Positions 18,716 to 28,051 of a stretch of 64,000 nt of DNA are shown piece by piece. Below the pieces are notes generated by a model. That model was not told the origin of the DNA. It saw only the letters and a program-made list of their open reading frames with translations, and searched no databases. A program made the position numbers and the translations under genes. This DNA comes from Acidimicrobiia bacterium. Lineage in GTDB: Bacteria > Actinomycetota > Acidimicrobiia > IMCC26256 > JAGNEX01. Location: assembly GCA_020637365.1 (NCBI GenBank), contig JACJWE010000001.1, forward strand, positions 581,001 to 645,000, written 5' to 3'. Positions within the stretch are counted from its first letter, which is position 1; each line of letters opens with the position of its first letter.

Positions 18716-19924
18716 ATGAGCTCGCATTTTGTATTTACATCGGAGTCGGTGACCGAGGGACATCCCGACAAGGTTTGTGATCAGGTTTCTGATGCGGTTC
18801 TCGATGCCGTACTGGCACAGGACCCCATGAGTCGGGTCGCCTGTGAGACGCTGGTCAAAACAGGTTTCGCCGTGATCGCTGGCGAACTGACCACCGATGC
18901 GGTGGTCGATTTTCAGCAGGTTGTTCGCGACACGATCACCGGCATTGGTTACGACAACGGTGCGGTCGGGTTCGACGGTAAGACCTGCGGTGTGTTGGTC
19001 GCACTCGACAAGCAGTCAGCCGACATCGCCCAAGGTGTCGATGACGCGCTCGAAGCGCGCTCGGGTCAACAAGACCATTACGACCGTGTCGGCGCCGGCG
19101 ACCAAGGCATGATGTTCGGCTATGCCTGCGACGAGAACGACGATCTCATGCCGACACCGATTTGGTTGGCACACCGCCTTTCTGAGCGTCTCGCCGCTGT
19201 CCGTAAGGACGGCACGCTGGGCTATCTCTGTCCCGATGGCAAAACCCAGGTATCGATTCGCTACGACAACGGCCGGCCCGTTGCCCTTGAGCGGGTGTTG
19301 ATCTCGACCCAAACCGCTCCCGGAACCTCCATCGCTTCGACGCTGCGTCCCGATCTGATCGAACAGGTCATCTTGCCGACGATCCCCGAGTTCCTCGCGG
19401 CCGACTTCGAAGTTACCGACGACACGGTATTCATCAACCCGACCGGCAGTTTCGAGGTGGGCGGCCCCGTCGCCGACGCAGGGTTGACGGGTCGCAAGAT
19501 CATTGTCGACACCTACGGTGGTTGGGCTCGACACGGTGGTGGGGCGTTCTCAGGTAAGGACTGCACGAAGGTCGACCGGTCGGCTGCATACGCAACCCGG
19601 CACGTCGCCAAGTCTGTCGTGGCCGCTGGTTTGGCCCATCGATGCGAGGTACAGGTTGCCTACGCGATCGGCAAGGCACGCCCCATGTCGATCATGGTGG
19701 AAGATTTCGGTACCGGGCAGGTCGCCCCGGACAAGCTCGCTGCCGCTGTCGAACAGGTCTTTGACCTGCGGCCCGCAGCGATCATCGACAATCTCGATCT
19801 TCGACGTCCCATCTACGCTCCGACCGCAGCGTATGGACACTTCGGACGTTCCGACCTCGATCTGCCGTGGGAACACACCGAACAAACCGCCAACAAGCTG
19901 CGAGACGCGGTGAACGCCAACTGA
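18716..19924 (+). CDS. metK: S-adenosylmethionine synthetase
   Basis: Makes AdoMet from ATP and methionine. All three tandem domains are complete in 402 residues: SVTEGHPDKVCDQ (residues 9-21), the family signature GAGDQGMMFGYA, and the P-loop-like GGGAFSGKDCTKVDRS. It begins immediately after the coaBC stop. No SAM riboswitch is possible at this junction because there is no leader. Confidence 0.97.
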   Translation: MSSHFVFTSESVTEGHPDKVCDQVSDAVLDAVLAQDPMSRVACETLVKTGFAVIAGELTTDAVVDFQQVVRDTITGIGYDNGAVGFDGKTCGVLVALDKQSADIAQGVDDALEARSGQQDHYDRVGAGDQGMMFGYACDENDDLMPTPIWLAHRLSERLAAVRKDGTLGYLCPDGKTQVSIRYDNGRPVALERVLISTQTAPGTSIASTLRPDLIEQVILPTIPEFLAADFEVTDDTVFINPTGSFEVGGPVADAGLTGRKIIVDTYGGWARHGGGAFSGKDCTKVDRSAAYATRHVAKSVVAAGLAHRCEVQVAYAIGKARPMSIMVEDFGTGQVAPDKLAAAVEQVFDLRPAAIIDNLDLRRPIYAPTAAYGHFGRSDLDLPWEHTEQTANKLRDAVNAN

Positions 19925-22044
19925 GCGACGAAGAAACGGCGCGGCGGGTCGTACGCGTCATCCCCGATGTCACCGGGATTCGACGGCAGTTCGACTACAC
20001 CGTGCCGACCGATCAGCGGGGTGTGACGGTCGGTTCGATCGTCCGCATAGAACTACAACGTCGAAGGGTCGACGGCTGGATTACAGCTGTCGACCCTTCC
20101 GACTCGTTCGACCGCGAACGACTGGCTCCCGTCATCAACATCGTTTCGGCGGGTCCGACGCCCGAGACGATGCGCCTGGCCGCATGGGCGGGATGGCGTT
20201 GGGCCTACAACCCGGTCGCGTTTTTGAGGGTGGCGTCACCACCCAACCGGGTACCGATGTCGATCGCCTTAGGCGATACAGGTACCTGGGCGGGGGAGTC
20301 GCCGTTGCGTCTCGACGGTCTCTTCGACGTCGATGCGGCGCCAGGTGCGCCCGGTGGGTACCCCGATCCGTGGTGTCCGCCCGGGCCATTTCCCGCGTTG
20401 GGCTTAGCCGACCACCGAAACGTTGTGGCCAGCGTGTCAGCCGTACCGCTGCCCGAGGATCGAGGACACAAAAGCCCGTCAGATTTTGAGCCGACGGCCC
20501 ACGCCCGGATCGCCAGCGGCCTTGAAATAGAGGGCCGGACGGCCAACGGATCGAGAACCGACGTGTACGTTGTCGACCCGGTCGAGGATCCCACCGAATG
20601 GATCACCGAACGCCTCCGCTCACAGACCGGTTCGGCGTTGGTGCTGATACCCCGCGGGCGGCGTGCTCGACGCGTCGTCTCGGCGCTGCGGGCCGCTGGA
20701 CGCACCGTGTTCTCACCCTACGAGGCCGGCGCATCGAAGAAGGCGGCGTTCCTCACCGACATCTGGACCGCAACGCGTCGAGGTGATTGCGTCCTCGTCG
20801 GTGGTCGGCCAGCGGTCTGGCTGCCCTTTCCCGATCTGGCTTCGATCGTCCTATGCGACGATGCCGATGAGGTCTGGAAGCACGAGGCATCCCCCGCGTG
20901 GCATGCCCGCGAGGTGGCTCTGAAACGGGCCGCGGACCGCCAGATCCCTGTCGCGGTGACCTCGCCGTTGCCGACGGTCGAAGCGTTGGCGCACGCTTCG
21001 ACAATTTCAGGCTTGGAGCGACCGTTCTCTGTCTGGCATCGGGTGGAGGTCAGTGACCGCCGGTCAGACCCTCCAGGAGCGGGACTGTTGACCGACTCTG
21101 TCGTCGCTGCTGTTCGAGACTCGATCGAGCGGGAGCAGCGCGTCGTAGCAGTGCTCAATCAGAAGGGGAGAGCACGACTGTTGGCGTGCCCGTCGTGCTC
21201 TGCGCTCACCGCGTGTGAGACGTGTAGCGGCGCTGTGATCTCTGATGACGACGGATTGTTGTGCGGGTCATGCGGTGCTCGGCGCCCGCGGATGTGTCAG
21301 GTATGTGGCTCTGTGTCGCTCAAGGTGTTGCGCCCCGGTGCGACCCGGGTCGCTGACGAACTGGCCTCGATGTTTCGAGACGTGCCGACGATGGCGATCG
21401 ACGCAACGGGTACCCAACGGCGGCTGGGTATGGGTGTGGAACCGCAAGTACCTCAACGCGACGATGACGACGGCTCGCTTCAGCGGGTGCCCAGGGGCGT
21501 AGGGCCGATGATCTATGTGGGTACCGAAGCGGTGTTCCACCGGGTGGGCTCGGCCGGTCTCGTCGTCTTTCTCGACGCGGACCAGGAGCTTTCCGCACAG
21601 CGCCTCCGAGCCAAGGAGCAGGCAGCGTGGCTGTTGGTCCGAGCGCTTCGGATGACAGCGGCATCGCCGCTCGCTCGTCGTGTGTTGGTGTCGACCCGAG
21701 ATCCCGAACACCCCGTTTTGGATGTCGTGCGGACCGCAACGGTGAGTCACCTCATCGACAGTGAACGCGTCGTGCGCCAGTTGTTGAGAGCGAACCCGTA
21801 CGGTCTGATCGCCCGGGGGCGCGGGGTGCCTGCTGTTATGGACGCACTGGTACAGACGTTGGCGAGCGGTGAACTTGGTGGGGGAGCGCCCCTCGACGTG
21901 GACGGCCCGATCGGCGCGCCGGATCGACCCGAATATCTGTTACGAGGCTCGGGAGCCACAGCCAGCACGCAACTTGCGCACGCGGCCCGCCTTGCCCGCC
22001 AAGTCGGGACCCTCCGCCTCGATGTCGACCCTCTCCGGATCTAG
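19867..22044 (+). CDS. priA: Primosomal protein N' (PriA), helicase motifs degenerate
   Basis: Replication-restart protein PriA. The N-terminal 3'-DNA-binding domain begins RVVRVIPDVTGIRRQFDYTVP, and the zinc-binding region holds cysteine pairs (CPSCSALTACETC, CGSCGARRPRMCQVC). In the ATPase core I see no Walker A GKT (the stretch is LVLIPRGRRARRVV) and the usual DEEH box is replaced by LCDDADE, so it is probably not an active helicase, as in other Actinomycetota. The start is uncertain: GTG 19867 overlaps metK by 58 bp; a rarer CTG at 19921 is also possible. Confidence 0.88.
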   Translation: MGTHRTNRQQAARRGERQLSDEETARRVVRVIPDVTGIRRQFDYTVPTDQRGVTVGSIVRIELQRRRVDGWITAVDPSDSFDRERLAPVINIVSAGPTPETMRLAAWAGWRWAYNPVAFLRVASPPNRVPMSIALGDTGTWAGESPLRLDGLFDVDAAPGAPGGYPDPWCPPGPFPALGLADHRNVVASVSAVPLPEDRGHKSPSDFEPTAHARIASGLEIEGRTANGSRTDVYVVDPVEDPTEWITERLRSQTGSALVLIPRGRRARRVVSALRAAGRTVFSPYEAGASKKAAFLTDIWTATRRGDCVLVGGRPAVWLPFPDLASIVLCDDADEVWKHEASPAWHAREVALKRAADRQIPVAVTSPLPTVEALAHASTISGLERPFSVWHRVEVSDRRSDPPGAGLLTDSVVAAVRDSIEREQRVVAVLNQKGRARLLACPSCSALTACETCSGAVISDDDGLLCGSCGARRPRMCQVCGSVSLKVLRPGATRVADELASMFRDVPTMAIDATGTQRRLGMGVEPQVPQRDDDDGSLQRVPRGVGPMIYVGTEAVFHRVGSAGLVVFLDADQELSAQRLRAKEQAAWLLVRALRMTAASPLARRVLVSTRDPEHPVLDVVRTATVSHLIDSERVVRQLLRANPYGLIARGRGVPAVMDALVQTLASGELGGGAPLDVDGPIGAPDRPEYLLRGSGATASTQLAHAARLARQVGTLRLDVDPLRI

Positions 22045-22087
22045 CTGTCGAACCGTTGGCGCACGTCTGGCCGTCCCTGCGTCGCTC

Positions 22088-23524
22088 CTACTGCGCGCAT
22101 GAGTCGATCTGGAATTTTCCCTCGTCAAGGGTGAAACGAGTGCCGGGGTTGGCATCGACCCACGTTTGAAGGGCGTCGTTGAGCTGTTCGACATCTCGCC
22201 CAGAATCGACCACCAGACCGATACGGGTGCAGATGCGATCCGCCCGTGAATACGTGACGTACCAATCGCCGCCCCACCCATCGGCTGCCTGTTCGGCGGT
22301 TCGTGTGGGCAGCACTTGGGCGAGCATCTGCTCGAGGATGAACTCGCCAAGAACCCCCTGGCTGATGGTCGTGCCGACTACCTCGGGGGGGTCGACCTCG
22401 ACAGGATCGTCACCGTCGAGGTATCGCTGCGGGTGCAGGATGTGTTCGGTCGACATCGGCGGATTCTCAAAGACACCGTCGAGTGATTCGAGTCCTTGGT
22501 CGACGGCGATCCATTCGGCAAAGTCGTAACCCTGGGCGTAGGGGAACTGCGCGAGCGCGACCATGATGTCGGGGATGCCGGTGGAATCGTTAGAGCCCTC
22601 GATCGACAGCTGGCTTTGAAGCAACGCATCGAAGTCTTCGTCGCTCAAGCCATTGGCCCACACGACTTCGCTGAGTACGGCGTCGCCTTCGACCAAAGCT
22701 GACCAAGCCAGTACCGATTCATCTTCGATGCTGAAACGCTGCGACTGGGCGAGATCTGAGTGTTGATCGCGCCAGGCATGTTGGAGTTCATGGACGACGA
22801 CTGATTTCACCGCTGGCGTGAGCGCCGTACCTCTGACGATCAACTCACTCGATTCGGGGTCGTACATGCCGAGCACGCCTTGTGCTTCTTGATTGGCGAG
22901 TTGATCGGCGATGTCGAGCCCCGGGCTGAAGAAACGCAGTGAGGCCAGCACGGTTTCCATCGTTTCGAGCCGTTGCGTTGCCTGGCTTTGGGACTCTTCG
23001 GTGATCTCGGCATAGCGATCTTGGAACTCTCGATTGTCGAGAAACACGATGTTTGGCTCGTCGTCGAAGGGTTGACCGCGCAAGCCCTCAACAAAAGAGA
23101 CCAAGAGTTCGATATCGCGGTCGCGCTGTGCTGATTCGGTCAGGGTGGTGGTCGTCACCAGCGTGGTGGTCGTCGTGTCTCCGGCGGGTTCGGCGCCGGT
23201 CGAAGGGCGATCGGTCGAGGTGCTCCCCGCAGGGTTGTCCGCATCGTCGTCGTCTGTCGATGTGGAGGTGGATGTGGCCGCCGGGTCGGATTCGTCGGGG
23301 TTCGTCGTCGTGGTCGCTGCGAGCACCGTTGTCGTCGTAACAACCGGCGTTGTGCCGACCTCGTCGCCAGCGTCGCCAGTGTCGCCTCGGGTCGCTGCAA
23401 ATGCCAAGGTCCCGATGAGTAACGCCATCACAGAAATCATGATCCACCAGCGTGTATTCGACGGAGGCGGCAAACTCGCCCCTTCGTCGGCCGGTCGCTG
23501 AGCAGAAAAGGTTGGGTGGGTCAC
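22088..23524 (-). CDS. Membrane-anchored or secreted zinc metallopeptidase (HELQH)
   Basis: From a GTG at 23524 the 478-residue protein has a short cytoplasmic head, one membrane segment (WWIMISVMALLIGTLAFAA), then about 90 residues of Thr/Ser/Asp-rich linker. The catalytic domain has the zincin motif VVVHELQHAWRDQH, with a downstream EGDA glutamate suggesting a gluzincin. An open frame extends upstream to 23911 but crosses the divergent def promoter region, so the shorter start is preferred. It converges on priA. Substrate is unknown; extracytoplasmic proteolysis is inferred from topology. Confidence 0.78.
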   Translation of the reverse strand: MTHPTFSAQRPADEGASLPPPSNTRWWIMISVMALLIGTLAFAATRGDTGDAGDEVGTTPVVTTTTVLAATTTTNPDESDPAATSTSTSTDDDDADNPAGSTSTDRPSTGAEPAGDTTTTTLVTTTTLTESAQRDRDIELLVSFVEGLRGQPFDDEPNIVFLDNREFQDRYAEITEESQSQATQRLETMETVLASLRFFSPGLDIADQLANQEAQGVLGMYDPESSELIVRGTALTPAVKSVVVHELQHAWRDQHSDLAQSQRFSIEDESVLAWSALVEGDAVLSEVVWANGLSDEDFDALLQSQLSIEGSNDSTGIPDIMVALAQFPYAQGYDFAEWIAVDQGLESLDGVFENPPMSTEHILHPQRYLDGDDPVEVDPPEVVGTTISQGVLGEFILEQMLAQVLPTRTAEQAADGWGGDWYVTYSRADRICTRIGLVVDSGRDVEQLNDALQTWVDANPGTRFTLDEGKFQIDSCAQ

Positions 23525-23761
23525 ACTTGAACTCCGGACGGTCGCCGATGACACGGCTGCGTGTACGACGATGAAATGCGCAGACAAAGCGACGGGGCGC
23601 GTCGAACTCGCCAAAGGCGAGACCATGCCGTTGTGAGCGGCGTGGGTCATTCGCGAGCGGGCCATGCTACCGGGCGCGAACGCGTCTTCACCGGACGCGG
23701 TGGGGCTTGTGGGATGCTGCCGAGCACTTGGGAGAAGCAGGCCATTGGTAGGCTCCTCGCC

Positions 23762-24304
23762 ATGACGCTTCCAATCCGAACCTTTGGTGATCCAGGTCTC
23801 AAGATCAACTGTGCCGAGGTCACCGACATCGACGGTTCCACGGTGACGTTGTGCGAAGACATGATCGAAGCGATGTACGCGGCCCCCGGGATTGGGCTTG
23901 CCGCCCCCCAAGTCGGTGTGCTGCGCCGCTTTTTCGTCTTCGACCTTGACGATGGCGATGGGCCAGACGCCCTCTTCAATCCAGAAATCGTCGAATCGGA
24001 CGGGGTGTGGGCCTACGACGAGGGTTGTTTGTCAATCCCCGAGTTGTACTTTCCGATCGAACGACCCAAGACGATCTTGGTCAAGGGCATCAACCTCGAT
24101 GGTGATGAGGTGTCCTTCGAGGCCGATGAGCTCTTCGCCCGCCTGGTCCAACACGAACTCGACCACCTCAACGGCGTCCTGCTGCTCGACCATCTCGACA
24201 AAGATCAACGCAAGGATGCGATGCGGATCCTGCGCCGCCGGGCTGAGGGCCTGCCGACCGAAGACGATCCGCTCGGGACGACCGGTCGTCGAGGCAAGCT
24301 GTAA
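23762..24304 (+). CDS. def: Peptide deformylase
   Basis: Removes the N-formyl group from nascent proteins. All three family motifs are intact: GIGLAAPQVG (motif 1), EGCLSIP (motif 2, metal cysteine) and QHELDHLNG (motif 3, HExxH). The ATG at 23762 gives 180 residues; a longer in-frame reading to 23561 lacks similarity. It is followed 2 bp later by fmt, its functional partner. Confidence 0.96.
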   Translation: MTLPIRTFGDPGLKINCAEVTDIDGSTVTLCEDMIEAMYAAPGIGLAAPQVGVLRRFFVFDLDDGDGPDALFNPEIVESDGVWAYDEGCLSIPELYFPIERPKTILVKGINLDGDEVSFEADELFARLVQHELDHLNGVLLLDHLDKDQRKDAMRILRRRAEGLPTEDDPLGTTGRRGKL

Positions 24305-24306
24305 CC

Positions 24307-25311
24307 GTGCGGATCGTCTATCTGGGCACTCCGACGGACGCGGTGCCGCCACTGACCGCGCTCCACAACGCTGGACATGATGTCGTCGGGGTGGTCACCC
24401 AACCCGACCGTCGACGAGGCCGGGGTCGAGGCCTTGATCCCAGCCCGGTCAAAGTCGAGGCCGAACGGTTGGGTATCGAGGTCCAGACTCCTGATGACCC
24501 CTCGACGCTCTTGCCGTGGCTCTCAGACCTCGGTGCCGAGATTGGGGTTGTCGTCGCGTACGGCAAGATCCTGTCCGCCGAGTTCCTGACTTCGACACCT
24601 TTGGGGTTTCTCAACATTCATTACTCGTTGCTCCCTCGATGGAGGGGTGCCGCGCCCGTCGAACGGGCGATGCTCGCTGGCGACGCCACGACAGGCGTCT
24701 GCGTGATGCAGCTCGAAGTCGGTCTCGACACCGGTCCGGTTTGGGCACGATCCATACTGCCGATTTCCGATGTGGTGACCGCCGGGGGCCTGCGCCAAGA
24801 ACTGACTTTGGTCGGTGCAAACCTTCTGGTCGCGACCCTTCCCGATATCGAAGGTGGTCGGCGCACTCCAGAGGCCCAAACAGGTACCCCTACCTATGCC
24901 TCCAAATTGTCGGTCGAAGAGTTCCAGGTCGACTTCACGATGCCTGCTGAGCGTGCGGCGCTGGTCATTCGAGCTGGCAACCCAAAGCCGGGGGCGTGGA
25001 CGATGTGGCGAGGCTCACGAATCAAGATTCTTCGTGCGACACCCGCGAATGCAATGCCTGCACCCGGAACATCGACAAGTCCTGCCCATGACACGCTGCC
25101 GGCCGCTGTTTCGCGTGAAACATCGGTGCCTACGGCCGAGTCAGCAGCGCCGGGAACCGTCCTCGCCGTCACCGCTGACGGCGTGCGGGTCGCTCTCGGG
25201 GACGGGTCGATGATCGACCTCGTCGAGTTGCAGCCGGCGGGTAAGGCGGCGATGCCGGCATCGGCTTGGGCGAGCGGCGCTCAACCGATCGGATCGGTTT
25301 TCGGCGAGTGA
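24307..25311 (+). CDS. fmt: Methionyl-tRNA formyltransferase
   Basis: Formylates initiator Met-tRNA using 10-formyl-tetrahydrofolate. The N-terminal Rossmann-like domain has the NIHYSLLPRWRGAAPVERAM catalytic region (Asn-His pair, with the later Asp in GLDTGPVW). The C-terminal OB domain has a loosely conserved insertion rich in Ala/Pro/Thr. GTG start, 334 residues. The stop overlaps the rsmB GTG (GTGA). Confidence 0.95.
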   Translation: MRIVYLGTPTDAVPPLTALHNAGHDVVGVVTQPDRRRGRGRGLDPSPVKVEAERLGIEVQTPDDPSTLLPWLSDLGAEIGVVVAYGKILSAEFLTSTPLGFLNIHYSLLPRWRGAAPVERAMLAGDATTGVCVMQLEVGLDTGPVWARSILPISDVVTAGGLRQELTLVGANLLVATLPDIEGGRRTPEAQTGTPTYASKLSVEEFQVDFTMPAERAALVIRAGNPKPGAWTMWRGSRIKILRATPANAMPAPGTSTSPAHDTLPAAVSRETSVPTAESAAPGTVLAVTADGVRVALGDGSMIDLVELQPAGKAAMPASAWASGAQPIGSVFGE

Positions 25312-26681
25312 ACGAACCAGTCGGGTCTCATTCTCGGGCCGTCGCCGGTCACTGCCTCCTTCGAGTGGAGGACGGCGGTTTCGCCCACCTGGTCGTTCCA
25401 GCTGAACTCGGCAGGGCACGGCTAGATGTTCGCGATCGGGCGCTGGTGACGGCGCTCGTCTACGGAGTGCTGCGATGGCGGCGGCGCATCGATGCCGAGA
25501 TCGAACGCGCTTCGTCCAGGCCGGTCGATTCACTCGACCCCGAAGTTCGTGCGGCGCTTCGGATCGGTGTAATGCAGCTGCTGGTGTTGGATATGGACCC
25601 CCATGCGGCGGTCGCGACTGCGGTGCCGATCGCGGGGACTCGCAAGTCTGCTCGTGGTTTTGTCAACGGGGTCCTGCGCGCTGTCGCGCGGGCAGATCGG
25701 CCCCCGATCGGGCGCACCGACGCCGACGCTGGCGATGCGAGCCTCGCAGAGCTCTATTCCTATCCGGATTGGATCGAGGAGCTGTTCGTCGATCAGTTCG
25801 GCGCAGCTCGAACCCGCGCGCTGTTCGCCCACGGAAATCGCGATGCTGAGGTCAGTCTGCGCGTGGTCGGCGCCCGTTGGCCGAATGCGGAGGAGTCCTT
25901 GGCGCGCGCCGAGTCGGCGCTTCGCGGCGCGGTCGGCGAACTCGACAAGAGTCGCCTCACGCCGGGCGCCTGGCGGATTCGACGGACCGGAAACCTCGCG
26001 AGCCTTGCGGGGATCGTGGATGGAACGTTGGGGATTCAGGACGAAGGTTCGCAGATGGTTGCGGCCGCCCTGGGCGTGACCCCCGATATGACCGTCGTCG
26101 ACCTGTGCGCAGGACCCGGTGGGAAGGCATCGGCCATTCTGGAGATGTTGGGCGCCGGTCTGCTCGTCGCTGGCGAACCCGATTTGGGACGCGCTCGCAC
26201 GACCGAACGTCATCTCGACCGCATCGGCGGCGGAATCGCAACGCTGACAGGTAACCACCAAGCGGCGACAGCGGCGGTGGTGAACCAAGACGGCACGCAC
26301 TGCGCACTCCGCAGCGGATCGGCCGATCTGGTGCTGGTGGACGCGCCCTGTTCAGGGCTTGGTGTCATGCGGAGGCGCCCAGATCTGCGATGGCGGATCC
26401 AACCTTCGCAGATCGACGAGCTCGCAGACCTGCAGGGCCGCTTGCTCGACGAAGCGTTTCGTGTCGTCAAACCGGGCGGCCGAGTGGTGTATTCGGTCTG
26501 TACGGTGACCCGGGCGGAAACCACCGGCGTGGTCGAAGGGTTCCTGGCCCGTCACGCAACGGCAACACCCGATGCGTGTCAGCGTGCACCGTGGCGCCAG
26601 ATCGAGGGTGGCTCGTTGCTGCTCGGACCTGAAGCAGACACCGACGGCATGTTCTTGGCGAGTTTCACCAGGCTCACCTGA
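25308..26681 (+). CDS. rsmB: 16S rRNA (cytosine-5)-methyltransferase RsmB/Sun
   Basis: SAM-dependent m5C methyltransferase for 16S rRNA. An N-terminal NusB-like helical domain (RDRALVTALVYGVLRWRRRID, GFVNGVLRAVAR) precedes the methyltransferase domain, with SAM motif VVDLCAGPGGKASAILE and catalytic motifs DAPCSGLGVMRRRPDLRW and VYSVCTVTRAE, each holding a conserved cysteine. GTG 25308 overlaps the fmt stop; 457 residues. Placement after def-fmt is a common translation-related cluster. Confidence 0.94.
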   Translation: MNEPVGSHSRAVAGHCLLRVEDGGFAHLVVPAELGRARLDVRDRALVTALVYGVLRWRRRIDAEIERASSRPVDSLDPEVRAALRIGVMQLLVLDMDPHAAVATAVPIAGTRKSARGFVNGVLRAVARADRPPIGRTDADAGDASLAELYSYPDWIEELFVDQFGAARTRALFAHGNRDAEVSLRVVGARWPNAEESLARAESALRGAVGELDKSRLTPGAWRIRRTGNLASLAGIVDGTLGIQDEGSQMVAAALGVTPDMTVVDLCAGPGGKASAILEMLGAGLLVAGEPDLGRARTTERHLDRIGGGIATLTGNHQAATAAVVNQDGTHCALRSGSADLVLVDAPCSGLGVMRRRPDLRWRIQPSQIDELADLQGRLLDEAFRVVKPGGRVVYSVCTVTRAETTGVVEGFLARHATATPDACQRAPWRQIEGGSLLLGPEADTDGMFLASFTRLT

Positions 26682-26808
26682 GCGGCCCCGCTCCCTTGAG
26701 CCGTCCCAGCGTTGCGCGATCGGGTCAGCACGTTCTGGGTTGCCGGGTTGGCCACGCGTCGCCTGTGTCGCTGCACCGGCGCTGTCGCGGCGGCGATACC
26801 ATCACCGG

Positions 26809-27471
26809 ATGCGTATCGCACCTTCGATCCTTGCGGCCGACTTCGCTCACCTCGCCGACGATGTCGATCGCGTCGCTTCCGACGTTGAGATGCTCCACGT
26901 CGATGTGATGGACGGCCATTTCGTCCCGAACATCTCCTTGGGCGTGCCGGTGGTCGCGTCACTTCGGAAAGCGACCGACCTGTTCTTGGATTGTCACCTG
27001 ATGATCGACAATCCCGGTGACATGCTCGACGCCTTCATCGACGCTGGCGCGGATGGGATCAGCGTTCATGTCGAGCTTGGCGACCCGACCGTCTTGATCG
27101 ACAGGATCAGGGCCAGAGGTGTGCGCGTCGGACTCGTCGCAAATCCCGATACACCCTTTTCTGCCGTCGAGCCGTATATGTCGCAGATCGATACGTTGCT
27201 GGTGATGAGCGTGTTTCCAGGTTTTGGAGGTCAATCGTTCATTCCCGAGGTACTCGACACCGTCCGCTCCGCTCGGCGCTACATCGATACCAGCGGTGCC
27301 GCTGTCGAGATCGAGATCGACGGCGGTATCAACGCCGTCACGATCGCCAGCGCCGCTGAGGCGGGGGCCGATATTTTGGTTGCTGGAAGCGCTGTGTTCG
27401 GCGCTGACGATCCGGGTGCTGCGGTGCGAGCTCTGAGCGCACAAGCGCAAGCAGCGGTCGCCCCGCGATGA
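26809..27471 (+). CDS. rpe: Ribulose-phosphate 3-epimerase
   Basis: Interconverts ribulose-5-P and xylulose-5-P in the pentose phosphate pathway and feeds ribulose-5-P to RibB. TIM-barrel landmarks: PSILAADFAHL, HVDVMDGHFVPN (metal/catalytic Asp and His), CHLMIDNP, MSVFPGFGGQSF and EIDGGIN. The ATG at 26809 gives 220 residues. The stop overlaps the next ATG by 4 bp. The 127-bp gap before it shows no FMN riboswitch. Confidence 0.95.
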   Translation: MRIAPSILAADFAHLADDVDRVASDVEMLHVDVMDGHFVPNISLGVPVVASLRKATDLFLDCHLMIDNPGDMLDAFIDAGADGISVHVELGDPTVLIDRIRARGVRVGLVANPDTPFSAVEPYMSQIDTLLVMSVFPGFGGQSFIPEVLDTVRSARRYIDTSGAAVEIEIDGGINAVTIASAAEAGADILVAGSAVFGADDPGAAVRALSAQAQAAVAPR

Positions 27472-28049
27472 AGCTGCTCGCCAAGGTGGTGACCGTCTCA
27501 GACTCGGTCGCCGTAGGAGGCGACGACGAGTCCGGTCCAGCGGTCGTCGAGCTGTTGGAGCGGGCAGCGTGGGAGGTCGTTGAATCTGTTGTGGTCGCCG
27601 ATGGTCGAGCCAACGTGGGTAAAGCGTTGGCTCGGGCGGTCGACGGATTCCATGGGGTGGTGGTGACGACCGGCGGCACGGGGCTGTCACCGCGAGACCA
27701 AACGCCCGAGGCGACCAGTGACGTCATCGACAGGTCGGTGCCGGGAATTTCTGAGGCGATCCGCGCCGCCGGGATCACCCGCTTTCCGCACGCAATGCTC
27801 TCACGCGCGGTCGCCGGGACCGTCGGACGATCCTTGATCATTAACCTGTCCGGCTCCCCCAAAGCGGCATGTGAACAACTCGCGGTCGTCGAGCCCGTCT
27901 TGGCTCACGCGCTTGAGGTCCTGGCTCAAGGGCCCGCCGAACGCGTCGAGCATCCCGAACACGACGGCACGGGTGCCGATCGGACAGGACATCAATCTGG
28001 GGCAGGGTCTCAACCTGGAGCGGGGCCTCAACCTGGGACGGGACGCTGA
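27468..28049 (+). CDS. MoaB/MogA-family molybdopterin-binding protein
   Basis: Molybdopterin adenylyltransferase-like fold. The family signature TTGGTGLSPRDQTPEA and the SGSPKA loop near the end are present, with the core in residues 1-160. The tail is a Gly/Gln/Pro-rich repeat encoded by short direct repeats near 27990-28045. It sits between rpe and ribD, a frequent actinobacterial position where its actual role in molybdenum cofactor synthesis is not proven. No other moa gene is in the window. Confidence 0.85.
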   Translation: MKLLAKVVTVSDSVAVGGDDESGPAVVELLERAAWEVVESVVVADGRANVGKALARAVDGFHGVVVTTGGTGLSPRDQTPEATSDVIDRSVPGISEAIRAAGITRFPHAMLSRAVAGTVGRSLIINLSGSPKAACEQLAVVEPVLAHALEVLAQGPAERVEHPEHDGTGADRTGHQSGAGSQPGAGPQPGTGR

Positions 28050-28051
28050 GC

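Noticed and set aside
18700..18720. SAM riboswitch upstream of metK
   Set aside because: metK starts immediately after the coaBC stop; there is no leader.
26682..26808. FMN riboswitch before rpe and the riboflavin genes
   Set aside because: None of the conserved RFN-element blocks could be recognised.
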